From the NCBI RefSeq assembly GCF_900765565.1, contig NZ_CAAFRZ010000020.1:1-17927 (forward strand): a stretch of DNA of 17,927 bases. Direction: 5' to 3'. Made by a program: the position numbers and the translations under genes. The stretch is from an uncultured Dialister sp. Its GTDB lineage: Bacteria; Bacillota; Negativicutes; Veillonellales; Dialisteraceae. The notes beneath the pieces were generated by a model, which saw only the letters and a list, made by a program, of their open reading frames with translations, did no database searches and was not told the origin of the DNA. The number at the start of each line of letters is the position of its first letter. The first letter of the stretch is position 1. Of this stretch, positions 1-7,384 are shown one piece after another.

Positions 1-2235
1 CTGACTGGCGAGAATGTAGACATTTCCAGTAAAGACAATGTGTATCATAGTGACGAAAAGCATGAGTATAAGAAGAGTGGGCTTACTGTTTCCGTCAGTG
101 GCGGCACAGCGGATGTATTGAGTGGTACCGTGAACAATATCCAAAAGGCTTCCCGTGCCAGGGATAAGCAGCTGAAAGTCCTCTATGGTGGCGAAGTCTA
201 TGAGACTATTGCCAAAAACAAAGAAGCACTCAAGAATATAAGAGGGCAAGGGATGCCAGGCATCAGCGTGGGGGTCGGTTCCGGTTCTTTCAAAGCAGAA
301 AAACACACAGAAACTACAGAAGCGGTAGGCAGTAATCTATTGGCAAATAACGACATTCAAATCATTGGAAAGAAAGATATTGCCATGAAGGGGTCTCAAG
401 CGGTTGGAAATACCATTTCGATGAAAGCCGGAGGAAATATTGCCCTTGAGGCGGCTGAAAATAGAAGCATCAGTGACACGGATGAAAGCGGCAGGGGCAG
501 TCAGGCCGGTATGAATTTTGCTCCAACGGGGAATAGCTTCTACGCCAATGCCAGCAAAGGCCAAGGCAACGAAAGAGAAGAAACCCTGATACATACCGCC
601 AGTCAGGTAACTGCCAGAGAGAATCTGGCTGTGGAAAGTGGGAAAGATACGATTCTTCGTGGAAGCAATGTTTATGGAGACAAAGTTGCCATGAGGGCAG
701 GAGCCAACCTTATCATTGAAAGTGTACAGGATAAAGAGAAATATACATCCCATGTTGAAAATAAAGGCATGGAGATGACAACCGGAATCGGTAAAGGGGG
801 TGCCGGATATGGTGGAATATCTATAGGAACTTCTACAGGTCATACAAATTCCACTTATACAAGCGTGACGAAGCAGGCTGGGATTGCTGCCGGACAAAAG
901 GGGTATGATATCGCTGTCCAGGGTAATACCCATCTGAAAGGTGGCATTATTGACATTAGTGCCACAAAGGGTAAAAATACTCTTACAACAGGAACATTAA
1001 CATGGGAAGATATAGAAAATAAGGCGAACTATAAAGCCACCGCAGAAGGTAGGAACTATAGCGCTGCCTGGACATCGGATAGAGCCATAAATGGAAAGAA
1101 AAGAGGCGGCCTTACCGGTGGCACCAGTCCTGTTAAGCTGCAGCCTGTAAAAGGTAAGGCGGATAGCATAACCGAATCAGCTGTTTCGGAAGGAACCATT
1201 AACATTACAGACGCAGAACACCAGAAGCAGAATGTATCTGATCTCAATCGCCAGACAAAGAATGCACTGAACCGATTGGAAAAGATTTTTGACAAGGAAA
1301 AAGTACAGGAAAGGCAGGAACTGGCCACCGAATTTGCAAAATTGGGTGCAGAAAAGATTGGTGATATCGCCAATGAGAAGAATTGGAGTAAAGATGATCC
1401 GAGAAGAATGCTGCTTCATGGACTTCTGGGTGGTATTACTGCTGGTCTTGGAGGAAACAGTATTCTCTCGGGAGCCGTGGCAGAAGGAAGTATGGAACGT
1501 TTGCAACCATTATTGGACCAATTCTTGAAAGACCATCCTGATATGCGAGAAGAAGTGGCGGCGGTAATTGGATATGCTGCAGGTCAACTCGTTGGGGAGG
1601 ATGGCAAAGTGGGCGCAGCTGCCGCTTGGAGTGGGACAAGATTTAATTGGCTTAGTCATGAGCAAGTGGAGGAGTACAGAGCTGCTAGAGAAAAAGCCAA
1701 AACTCCAGCGGAAAAAGCGGCTGTAGACGCTGAATATGAAGCACTTGATAGAAAACAAGATGAACAGTGGCTTAAGCAACAAGAAAGTGGAGTTTATGAA
1801 AATATTTTTGGAAATTACGGGGACTTGCATTGGTATGTATTGGTTAATGCAAAGGATACACTCTATGCTGGAAGTACTTTTGCTCAGGATGCATTTACCG
1901 GTGGATTGGATTATCGGGTATCACAAGCTACGGGTAAAACATCTCCAATAGGAACATTGATGAATACAATTTCGTCTATATTAGGTGATTCTGATATAGA
2001 GACATATAGTTATTACGGGGTCGAAAAGAGAATTTTATTCGACTTAGTCACGGCAGGAGGAGAATTATATGTATTTCGTAATGCAGGATTATTCAGAGGA
2101 ATTGTATACTCATCCGTAACGGATTTATGGCTAAATAGTATCAAAAATACGATTGCTCCGCCTATGACAAAAGAACAAGCTGAGCAAAAAAATGATGAAT
2201 ATATTGAAGATATGGGGAAAAATGGATTTGATTAA
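1..2235 (+). CDS. CdiA-like haemagglutinin-repeat protein with variable C-terminal toxin region (5' end outside window)
   Basis: The reading frame is open from base 1, so this is the last 744 residues of a larger protein. Roughly residues 1-380 consist of filamentous-haemagglutinin-type beta-helix repeats (recurring patterns such as GKDTILRGSNV, ANNDIQIIGKKDI and LEAAENR). Residues about 400-549 form a pre-toxin domain: an alpha-helical stretch rich in K, E and Q, then the Gly/Ala-rich HGLLGGITAGLGG and AAVIGYAAGQLVGEDGKVG, ending at GTRFN (G at nt 1633). This part aligns with the second cassette (nt 4501-4956). The last about 195 residues match nothing else in the window and should be the delivered toxin tip; after a K/E/A-rich linker I recognise no catalytic motif. 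In known CDI systems a CdiB-type outer-membrane partner exports CdiA and the C-terminus inhibits neighbouring cells. No cdiB is visible here. The family call is firm; toxin function is inference. Confidence 0.85.
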   Translation: MTGENVDISSKDNVYHSDEKHEYKKSGLTVSVSGGTADVLSGTVNNIQKASRARDKQLKVLYGGEVYETIAKNKEALKNIRGQGMPGISVGVGSGSFKAEKHTETTEAVGSNLLANNDIQIIGKKDIAMKGSQAVGNTISMKAGGNIALEAAENRSISDTDESGRGSQAGMNFAPTGNSFYANASKGQGNEREETLIHTASQVTARENLAVESGKDTILRGSNVYGDKVAMRAGANLIIESVQDKEKYTSHVENKGMEMTTGIGKGGAGYGGISIGTSTGHTNSTYTSVTKQAGIAAGQKGYDIAVQGNTHLKGGIIDISATKGKNTLTTGTLTWEDIENKANYKATAEGRNYSAAWTSDRAINGKKRGGLTGGTSPVKLQPVKGKADSITESAVSEGTINITDAEHQKQNVSDLNRQTKNALNRLEKIFDKEKVQERQELATEFAKLGAEKIGDIANEKNWSKDDPRRMLLHGLLGGITAGLGGNSILSGAVAEGSMERLQPLLDQFLKDHPDMREEVAAVIGYAAGQLVGEDGKVGAAAAWSGTRFNWLSHEQVEEYRAAREKAKTPAEKAAVDAEYEALDRKQDEQWLKQQESGVYENIFGNYGDLHWYVLVNAKDTLYAGSTFAQDAFTGGLDYRVSQATGKTSPIGTLMNTISSILGDSDIETYSYYGVEKRILFDLVTAGGELYVFRNAGLFRGIVYSSVTDLWLNSIKNTIAPPMTKEQAEQKNDEYIEDMGKNGFD

Positions 2236-2283
2236 AATTATAAATTGAATATATTTATAACGGATACGAAAAGGGCTATTAGA

Positions 2284-2598
2284 ATGATAAGAATTAACTA
2301 TAAAGCGTATGAAAAGATATCGGTCATTTTTATGGGCTTAACTTATTTTTGCTTACTATTTAGAGTAGATTTAGTCTTCGAGAATTTCTTAGCTAGCGTT
2401 TTTTCTATTATTGCAGCTATCAGCTGTAGAACTTATTATACTATGGAAAATAGAATTTTATATAAGAAAAATCCTCAGACTAAGGAAATAAAGGAAAAGA
2501 TTGATAAAAATATCGGGATGTCTTATATCGGTCCCATTATATTAGGTGGGCCGGCCATATTTTTCTTCATTCTAGGAGTTTGCAAGACCTGGGGATAA
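2284..2598 (+). CDS. candidate membrane immunity protein for the first cassette
   Basis: This 104-residue ORF follows the first toxin tip after 48 bases. I chose the ATG at 2284 because AAAAGGG lies about 9 bases upstream; an in-frame TTG at 2245 would add 13 residues but has no visible ribosome binding site. Hydrophobic segments at about residues 12-31, 34-50 and 80-100 suggest three membrane passes, with a charged Lys/Glu loop between the second and third (NPQTKEIKEKIDKN). Position immediately after a CdiA C-terminus, small size and AT-rich composition fit a CdiI-type immunity protein, which would protect the producer and its siblings from the cognate toxin. I recognise no sequence family. 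The immunity role is inferred from position only. Confidence 0.6.
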   Translation: MIRINYKAYEKISVIFMGLTYFCLLFRVDLVFENFLASVFSIIAAISCRTYYTMENRILYKKNPQTKEIKEKIDKNIGMSYIGPIILGGPAIFFFILGVCKTWG

Positions 2599-2637
2599 AT
2601 ATAGTAAAATAAATCTGTAACATTTTTGCGGATACTT

Positions 2638-5298
2638 ATGTGGAGGGGAAGTGAGTCCTTTGCTATAGTTATTGCATTCACTGATGCAGCAGCTAAGAGT
2701 GACGTGACAGTCACGAACGGATATAATGAAGCCGGGGACGACTATGGTCTGAAATACAAAGAAAAGGGGCTCCTGTCCTCAAAGAGTACCGCCATCAAAA
2801 GCCATGACGAAGAGAAGAAAGCATCTCCTGCCATTATTTCCGGAGACACCATATCCATCCTTTCCGGAAAGGACACTCGCATCTCCGGCTCCCAGGTCAT
2901 TGCCAATCATGACGTGAAAGTAGCGGCAGGCGGAAATGCGACTATTACCAGCGCTGAAGAGCGGGAAGGCCATGACTTTGAGAAGAAAGTGCAGAAGAGC
3001 GGGTTCTTGGGCGGTGGCGGTTTCGGTTTCACCATCGGAAGTGAAAAGAGAAAAGACCACTATGAGGAAGCGGGCATCTCGCAAAAGGGAAGCCTCCTGG
3101 GAAGCACGGAAGGAAATGTATCCCTCTCTTCAGGAAACGCAATGACCATAGAATCCTCAGACCTGGCCGCCGGGAAAAACATGATCGTGGCCGGGAAGAA
3201 TATCCTGGTATCCGGGAAAGACAACATTTATACAACAAAGGAAGACCACGAATACAAACGAAGCGGACTTACTGTATCTTTAGGCGGGGGTCTTATGCAG
3301 GGAATCGGCAGCGTCTATCCGCCATTGAAAAATGCAGCCGAAAGCCGTGATAATGCCCTGAAAGGACTATACACGGCTGATGCTGCGTTCAATGGAACCC
3401 ATGTGTTTAAGCAGTATGATACATTATCCGGAAGGAAGAGAGGACTCTCCATGGATATTGGGATTTCCGGTATGTCTTATCATGTCGATGTATCATCTGT
3501 CCATACTGAAATGGAGAAAAGCCGTATAGCTGCTAAAAATACGGTTCACATGGAGAGCCGGGAAGATATGACTTTCCATGGAGCTATGGTGACAGGAAAA
3601 GATATTGTCCTGGAGGCAGGAAAGGATATCCATCTGGAGGCAGCGGAAAATAAATATACCATGGAATCACATGAAACATCCAAAGCTGGTGGAATCTCTA
3701 CATCCTGGGGCATTGGAGGGCTGCAGGATGTGAAAATTTACGGAAGTGCAGGTAAGGGAATAGAGACAGAAAAAGCAGTCAGCCATGATGCCGGTCTTAT
3801 ATCCGCTGAAAATCATCTTTATACGGCCAGTGGGGAAGATACGGTCATCCGGGGAAGCCGAATGGAAGGAGGAAAGGTGACTGTAGAATCAGGAGGCCAT
3901 CTTTCCATTGAAAGCCTGCAAGACACTGACGATTATAGAGAAAGATCAAGCAGTAGTGGCTTTGCTTTGGACAGTGCTATCGTTAAAAGGATAAGGAAAC
4001 CAGATGGCTTGGATAAACCCTATCTTTCTACCGAAACTGAAAAGGGATATATGGATTCGGTCTATTCGTCGGTGACCAATCAGGCAGGAATCTATGTCGG
4101 TAAAGAGGGATATGACATTACAGTAAAAGATAAAACTCAACTCAAAGGGGCCGTAATATCCGGTGAAGCTGACGAAGATAAAAACCATCTGTCCACGGGA
4201 ACTTTAGAATGGGAAAATGTAGGTAATAAGGCAGATTACAGAGCTGGAGGAAGCGGAATATCTTTTACTGTCAGACTTGGCGGGAATGTGAATAACGATA
4301 AACCCACATCCGAAGATAACAGCAGATTCAGCAGGGAACCGGGGACCGATTATCATAATAGAGGCGATAAGATCGTCAGCACCGCAGATGGAAATCGTAT
4401 TCCCCTGAATGAAAGGGGACTTTTACCCGTATCCGTAGCACCGGATAAAGGTAAAGATTCCACTGTGACAAAGTCCGCCGTATCACCGGGAAAGATAGTA
4501 ATTACTCATCCGGATGAACAAAAACAGGACTTAAAAGATCTGGACCGCAACACCCGGAACAGCCTGCGGGCACTGCAGCAGATTTTTGATAAAGCAAAAG
4601 TAGAAGAAAAGCAGAAGCTGGTAGAAGAAATCAGTATAGTAGGAAATGAAGCCATCCATGAAATAGCTGCTCAGAGGGGCTGGAAAGAAGGGTCTCCAGA
4701 GAAAATGGCTCTTCATAGCATCCTGGGGGCTATTACGGATAAGAACGCCGGCGGTAAAGCCATCAGCGGTATGTTGGCTGGGGGAATTCATGAGTATGTC
4801 ATTGGATGTATGGAAAAGAATATGCCTAAAGGCTGGCTCGCTAAGCATCCGGATGTGGTACAGAATGTGGTAACTGCAGTAGGAACGCTGGTTGGAAGTA
4901 TTACTGGAGATAGTAAGATTGGTGGATATGTATCCGGAATGGGGGCGAGGTGGAATAACGAAGAATCTATTATCGAAAATATTACAAATTCTAGCTCTGA
5001 TGAAGCAAGGGATTTTATAGAAAATTTACCTGAAAATATCAGACAACAAGTGATTCAGAGTGGGACATCATATGTAACAAGAAATGGTATTAGTATATTG
5101 GCTAAATACACTATTATGAACTATCCGGAGCTTGTTAAAGATTATCCGGGATTATTTGAAGGAATTCGATTTTTAGGACACGTTAATCAAGCCTATTCAA
5201 TTGCGGTGGCAATAAAATGGTATGCAGAAACTCAGTATAATAATGGTCCCTACTATATTGGTTATGATGAATGGATAAAACGAACGATACAAGATTGA
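2638..5298 (+). CDS. orphan 5'-truncated CdiA-like cassette: haemagglutinin repeats, pre-toxin domain and second toxin tip
   Basis: This 886-residue frame begins abruptly inside a haemagglutinin-repeat protein. The first about 20 residues (from ATG 2638, or TTG 2626) are unlike the family and include no convincing signal peptide, and no Shine-Dalgarno sequence precedes either start. It also lacks a two-partner-secretion (TPS) domain. Repeat homology starts at about nt 2698. Residues about 40-560 align block by block with the first gene (compare HEYKRSGLTVSLGGG with HEYKKSGLTVSVSGG, and GYDITVKDKTQLKGA with GYDIAVQGNTHLKGG). The pre-toxin domain runs to GARWN (G at nt 4942). The final 113 residues are unique and AT-rich and form the presumed toxin. 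The layout matches orphan cdiA-CT modules known downstream of cdiA genes, which are thought to act as silent donors for recombination. It may not be translated from its own start. Confidence 0.8.
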   Translation: MWRGSESFAIVIAFTDAAAKSDVTVTNGYNEAGDDYGLKYKEKGLLSSKSTAIKSHDEEKKASPAIISGDTISILSGKDTRISGSQVIANHDVKVAAGGNATITSAEEREGHDFEKKVQKSGFLGGGGFGFTIGSEKRKDHYEEAGISQKGSLLGSTEGNVSLSSGNAMTIESSDLAAGKNMIVAGKNILVSGKDNIYTTKEDHEYKRSGLTVSLGGGLMQGIGSVYPPLKNAAESRDNALKGLYTADAAFNGTHVFKQYDTLSGRKRGLSMDIGISGMSYHVDVSSVHTEMEKSRIAAKNTVHMESREDMTFHGAMVTGKDIVLEAGKDIHLEAAENKYTMESHETSKAGGISTSWGIGGLQDVKIYGSAGKGIETEKAVSHDAGLISAENHLYTASGEDTVIRGSRMEGGKVTVESGGHLSIESLQDTDDYRERSSSSGFALDSAIVKRIRKPDGLDKPYLSTETEKGYMDSVYSSVTNQAGIYVGKEGYDITVKDKTQLKGAVISGEADEDKNHLSTGTLEWENVGNKADYRAGGSGISFTVRLGGNVNNDKPTSEDNSRFSREPGTDYHNRGDKIVSTADGNRIPLNERGLLPVSVAPDKGKDSTVTKSAVSPGKIVITHPDEQKQDLKDLDRNTRNSLRALQQIFDKAKVEEKQKLVEEISIVGNEAIHEIAAQRGWKEGSPEKMALHSILGAITDKNAGGKAISGMLAGGIHEYVIGCMEKNMPKGWLAKHPDVVQNVVTAVGTLVGSITGDSKIGGYVSGMGARWNNEESIIENITNSSSDEARDFIENLPENIRQQVIQSGTSYVTRNGISILAKYTIMNYPELVKDYPGLFEGIRFLGHVNQAYSIAVAIKWYAETQYNNGPYYIGYDEWIKRTIQD

Positions 5299-5326
5299 TT
5301 TCTTTATAAGACTAAGGAGTTTTCCG

Positions 5327-5476
5327 ATGAAGAAATATATTGGGCCAAGCTTTGTTTTGGGGCTAATTGGGTTATTATCAGGAACTGCAGCATTTATTGT
5401 AGACTCATATTATTTGGCATGCATAGCGATATTTTTCTTTATAGTCAGCGGTATTCTAAACACAAATCGTTGGTAA
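5327..5476 (+). CDS. 49-residue candidate membrane immunity protein for the second cassette
   Basis: A short ATG ORF starts 28 bases after the second toxin's stop, preceded by a good Shine-Dalgarno AAGGAG (5314-5319) at 7 bases. The product begins MKKYIGPSFVLGLIGLL and ends SGILNTNRW. It is almost entirely hydrophobic: two predicted membrane segments (about residues 5-26 and 29-44) separated by a short VDSYY turn. Its place directly behind a CdiA-type toxin tip, its ribosome binding site and its AT-rich composition match the other two immunity candidates. It is small for an immunity protein, so a truncated gene or a different role (small membrane antitoxin or leader) cannot be excluded. The function is inferred from position. 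Confidence 0.55.
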   Translation: MKKYIGPSFVLGLIGLLSGTAAFIVDSYYLACIAIFFFIVSGILNTNRW

Positions 5477-5589
5477 ATGATTGTGATTAGCATTATGGTT
5501 GGCAATGGATATAGTATTATCAATTGCAGAGTATGTTTGAGAAAATTACAACCTGAAGTCCGTATTTTTTATATCTATGTTACGGTAAT

Positions 5590-5670
5590 ATGATCATCAG
5601 AGAAAATATCGAAGGCAAGTTGTTTGTGCAGTTCTTTGCATTAGTACTGATGTCCTATATCAAGCACTAG
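5590..5670 (+). mobile_element. remnant of the C-terminus of a DDE transposase (IS1634/IS4-like)
   Basis: A 26-residue open stretch contains EGKLFVQFFALVLMSYIK and stops at TAG 5668-5670. The GKLFVQFxALxLxSYI pattern is typical of the last helix of IS1634/IS4-type transposases, after the catalytic Glu. In this frame an in-frame stop lies at 5554-5556, and no further transposase sequence or terminal inverted repeat is recognisable, so only the tail of an insertion sequence is left. It ends ten bases before the third cassette's open frame begins, which suggests that insertion or deletion mediated by this element cut the cassette's 5' end. The family assignment rests on a short motif. Confidence 0.5.
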
Positions 5671-5679
5671 TATATCGTT

Positions 5680-6573
5680 GTGTGGTACAGGGCATCAGTG
5701 TCGTCCTGGGGGGCAGCAGTGGGAAAGGTGACTGGAAATGGTGGCGTAGGCGCCTATACACCACAGATGGGAACAAAGTGGAATGATGAACTGGATGCAG
5801 ATGAACTTCTTGCTGAAATTCGAAATCAATTCATAGAGGGGGGATCTGTTGATATGGCTGAAGCGGCGGAACAGGTGACGGATGCCGCGCAGATGACCGT
5901 ACCGAAAGAACAGGAGGAGGGAACAGCAGAGGGAGGTGGCGAAGGAGAAGGCGATTCATCTTCGCAACCGGTATCCCAGTTATTGTCTGCGTCTGACGAG
6001 GCCATAGCGGAGTCACCATATGTAAATGAAGACGATCAATCGAGTGGTCATACAACTTTTTCAGATGCTCCAAATTATAACTACAATAGTGAAACCGACC
6101 AGTCAACAACTCATGTAGAGCCTTTGCGAGAAGAAGTAATAAGCAAATCAAAGGAAATAGCAGTAAAGGGAACTGCAGGCTGGGTAGCATCTAATTGGTT
6201 TGAAAGTCATTATCCATATATGACACGAGAAGAAGCGGAAATAGCTGGGAGATCTTTGATTAAGAGAGCAGGTCCTTATGTTATATTAGGAAATTATATA
6301 TATGGAGCTCAGAAAAATCATGAAAGATTTAACTCTTCATATGATGCCTTTAAGGCAGATGCTTTGGATGTAGTGCCTTTGGCTGGAGGGATAATAACCG
6401 GTGCAGTTGCAGGAAGTATAAATCCGATGTTAGGTTTAGCGAGTGGAATAATTGTAGGGGTCTATTCTGAAGACTATGTACGTAAAGAAAAGGACAGCAT
6501 GGAAAAAAATGAGAGAGAATCGGCATCTAAAGGTAATAAGGCTCTTATCTCGGAAAGGGAGATAAAAAAATGA
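5680..6573 (+). CDS. orphan third CDI-type toxin cassette with minimal pre-toxin end
   Basis: The frame opens at GTG 5680. Pre-toxin homology is recognisable only over about residues 11-35 (GKVTGNGGVG through GTKWN, G at nt 5770), equivalent to the end of the pre-toxin domain in the first two cassettes. After it come an acidic stretch, a Gly/Glu/Ser-rich low-complexity linker (about residues 75-150) and a compact C-terminal domain of about 145 residues. That domain contains a Gly/Ala/Ile-rich hydrophobic hairpin (about 231-262, LAGGIITGAVAG then LGLASGIIVG) and a charged tail ending EREIKK. The hairpin resembles those of membrane-inserting toxins in general character, but no family is recognised. 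The stop overlaps the next gene's ATG by four bases, so the two are translationally coupled. The true start is uncertain; ATG 5854, preceded by a strong GAGGGGGG (5836-5843), could yield the toxin part alone. Confidence 0.7.
   Translation: MWYRASVSSWGAAVGKVTGNGGVGAYTPQMGTKWNDELDADELLAEIRNQFIEGGSVDMAEAAEQVTDAAQMTVPKEQEEGTAEGGGEGEGDSSSQPVSQLLSASDEAIAESPYVNEDDQSSGHTTFSDAPNYNYNSETDQSTTHVEPLREEVISKSKEIAVKGTAGWVASNWFESHYPYMTREEAEIAGRSLIKRAGPYVILGNYIYGAQKNHERFNSSYDAFKADALDVVPLAGGIITGAVAGSINPMLGLASGIIVGVYSEDYVRKEKDSMEKNERESASKGNKALISEREIKK
5836..5843 (+). promoter_or_regulatory. possible internal ribosome binding site in the third cassette
   Basis: The purine run GAGGGGGG lies about 10 bases before the in-frame ATG at 5854 (MAEAAEQV), just downstream of the pre-toxin junction motif. 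It is the best Shine-Dalgarno-like sequence near the 5' end of this truncated frame. It could allow translation of the linker plus toxin domain without the haemagglutinin part. Chance occurrence in a Glu/Gly-coding stretch is possible. Confidence 0.3.
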
Positions 6574-6971
6574 AATATATTAATGATAAATATATAATCG
6601 ATTTAGCGCTAATTTTATTAATAATATGGAACTTTAGAATTTTTATATTAAATAAGTCAACAAAAAACGAGGTGAAAGTAGTCATTGGGAACATACCTGT
6701 ATTTATTCGTATTCTTTTTACCCTTTACATAGATGTGTTGATGGGGATTCTTATACTGATAGACGGAGGGCTGGATACATATTTAAATAGGTTTTTGATA
6801 ATGACTATAGTAATATGGAGCGGATGGATTTGGATTCTATTTCTTTTATATTTGCTGAAGAAAAATAGAACAATTTATATGAACCGCGATAATGTCAAAG
6901 TTGATATAAGATTAGGTGCATGGTTGTTTTTAGGAATAATGTTAGCATTCATAAGTTTATCACAAATATAG
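6570..6971 (+). CDS. candidate four-pass membrane immunity protein for the third cassette
   Basis: This 133-residue ORF starts at an ATG overlapping the toxin stop (ATGA, 6570-6573). Hydrophobic segments at about residues 9-28, 43-66, 75-96 and 113-131 suggest four membrane passes joined by short basic loops (NKSTKNEVK and LLKKNRTIYMNRDNVK). Ribosome binding would use the purines GGGAGA and the A-run at the end of the toxin gene. Base composition is strongly AT-rich, as in the other immunity candidates and unlike the core genes downstream. Translational coupling to a toxin is typical of toxin/immunity pairs. I recognise no family, so the immunity function is inferred from coupling and position. 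Confidence 0.6.
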   Translation: MKYINDKYIIDLALILLIIWNFRIFILNKSTKNEVKVVIGNIPVFIRILFTLYIDVLMGILILIDGGLDTYLNRFLIMTIVIWSGWIWILFLLYLLKKNRTIYMNRDNVKVDIRLGAWLFLGIMLAFISLSQI

Positions 6972-7071
6972 AAGATCAAAAAGGCAGACCATATTTCCTC
7001 AAAGCTAGTGACTCGTCTCAAGTATATTTGGTTTAATGACTTACACTGCTCTGCGTGTATCTTAAATTGGT

Positions 7072-7324
7072 ATTTTATAGCGAAACCAAAGAGGCGGCAG
7101 GAAGCCACGTCAGTGCTGCAGGAGACGTGACGATCAAAGCAACCCAAAATGATATCTATATCAAAGGCAGTCAGGTAACTGGCGACAATGTCACTTTGGA
7201 TGCCAAGAAAGATATTACTATTTCTGCTGCAGAGAATAGCCATTCGACCAGTGAAAACATCAAATCCAGCGGCGCCAGTCTTGGAGCCTCTATCAGTGCA
7301 GGCGGATTACAGGGAAATCAGTAA
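7072..7324 (+). pseudogene. broken haemagglutinin-repeat (CdiA-type) fragment
   Basis: An open stretch of about 83 codons carries typical haemagglutinin-repeat sequence (SAAGDVTIKATQNDIYIKGS, then LDAKKDITISAAENSHSTSE). It aligns with nt about 310-530 of the first gene and 3500-3720 of the second. It ends at TAA 7322-7324 right after GGLQGNQ, where the paralogues continue with GGLQDV and further repeats. There is no start signal and no pre-toxin or toxin part. It is a fragment of a further cassette or of cdiA itself. The stretch 6972-7071 before it encodes nothing I recognise. Confidence 0.75.
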
Positions 7325-7384
7325 TATTTTTGAAGTACCAATGCTTCTTTGTATAAACGATATGGGTGTACTCTGCCAATTTCA

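Noticed and set aside
5477..5593. 38-codon ORF directly after the second immunity candidate (ATG 5477, same frame)
   Set aside because: It has no ribosome binding site and no recognisable sequence, and it overlaps the transposase remnant; it is probably degraded IS or intergenic sequence.
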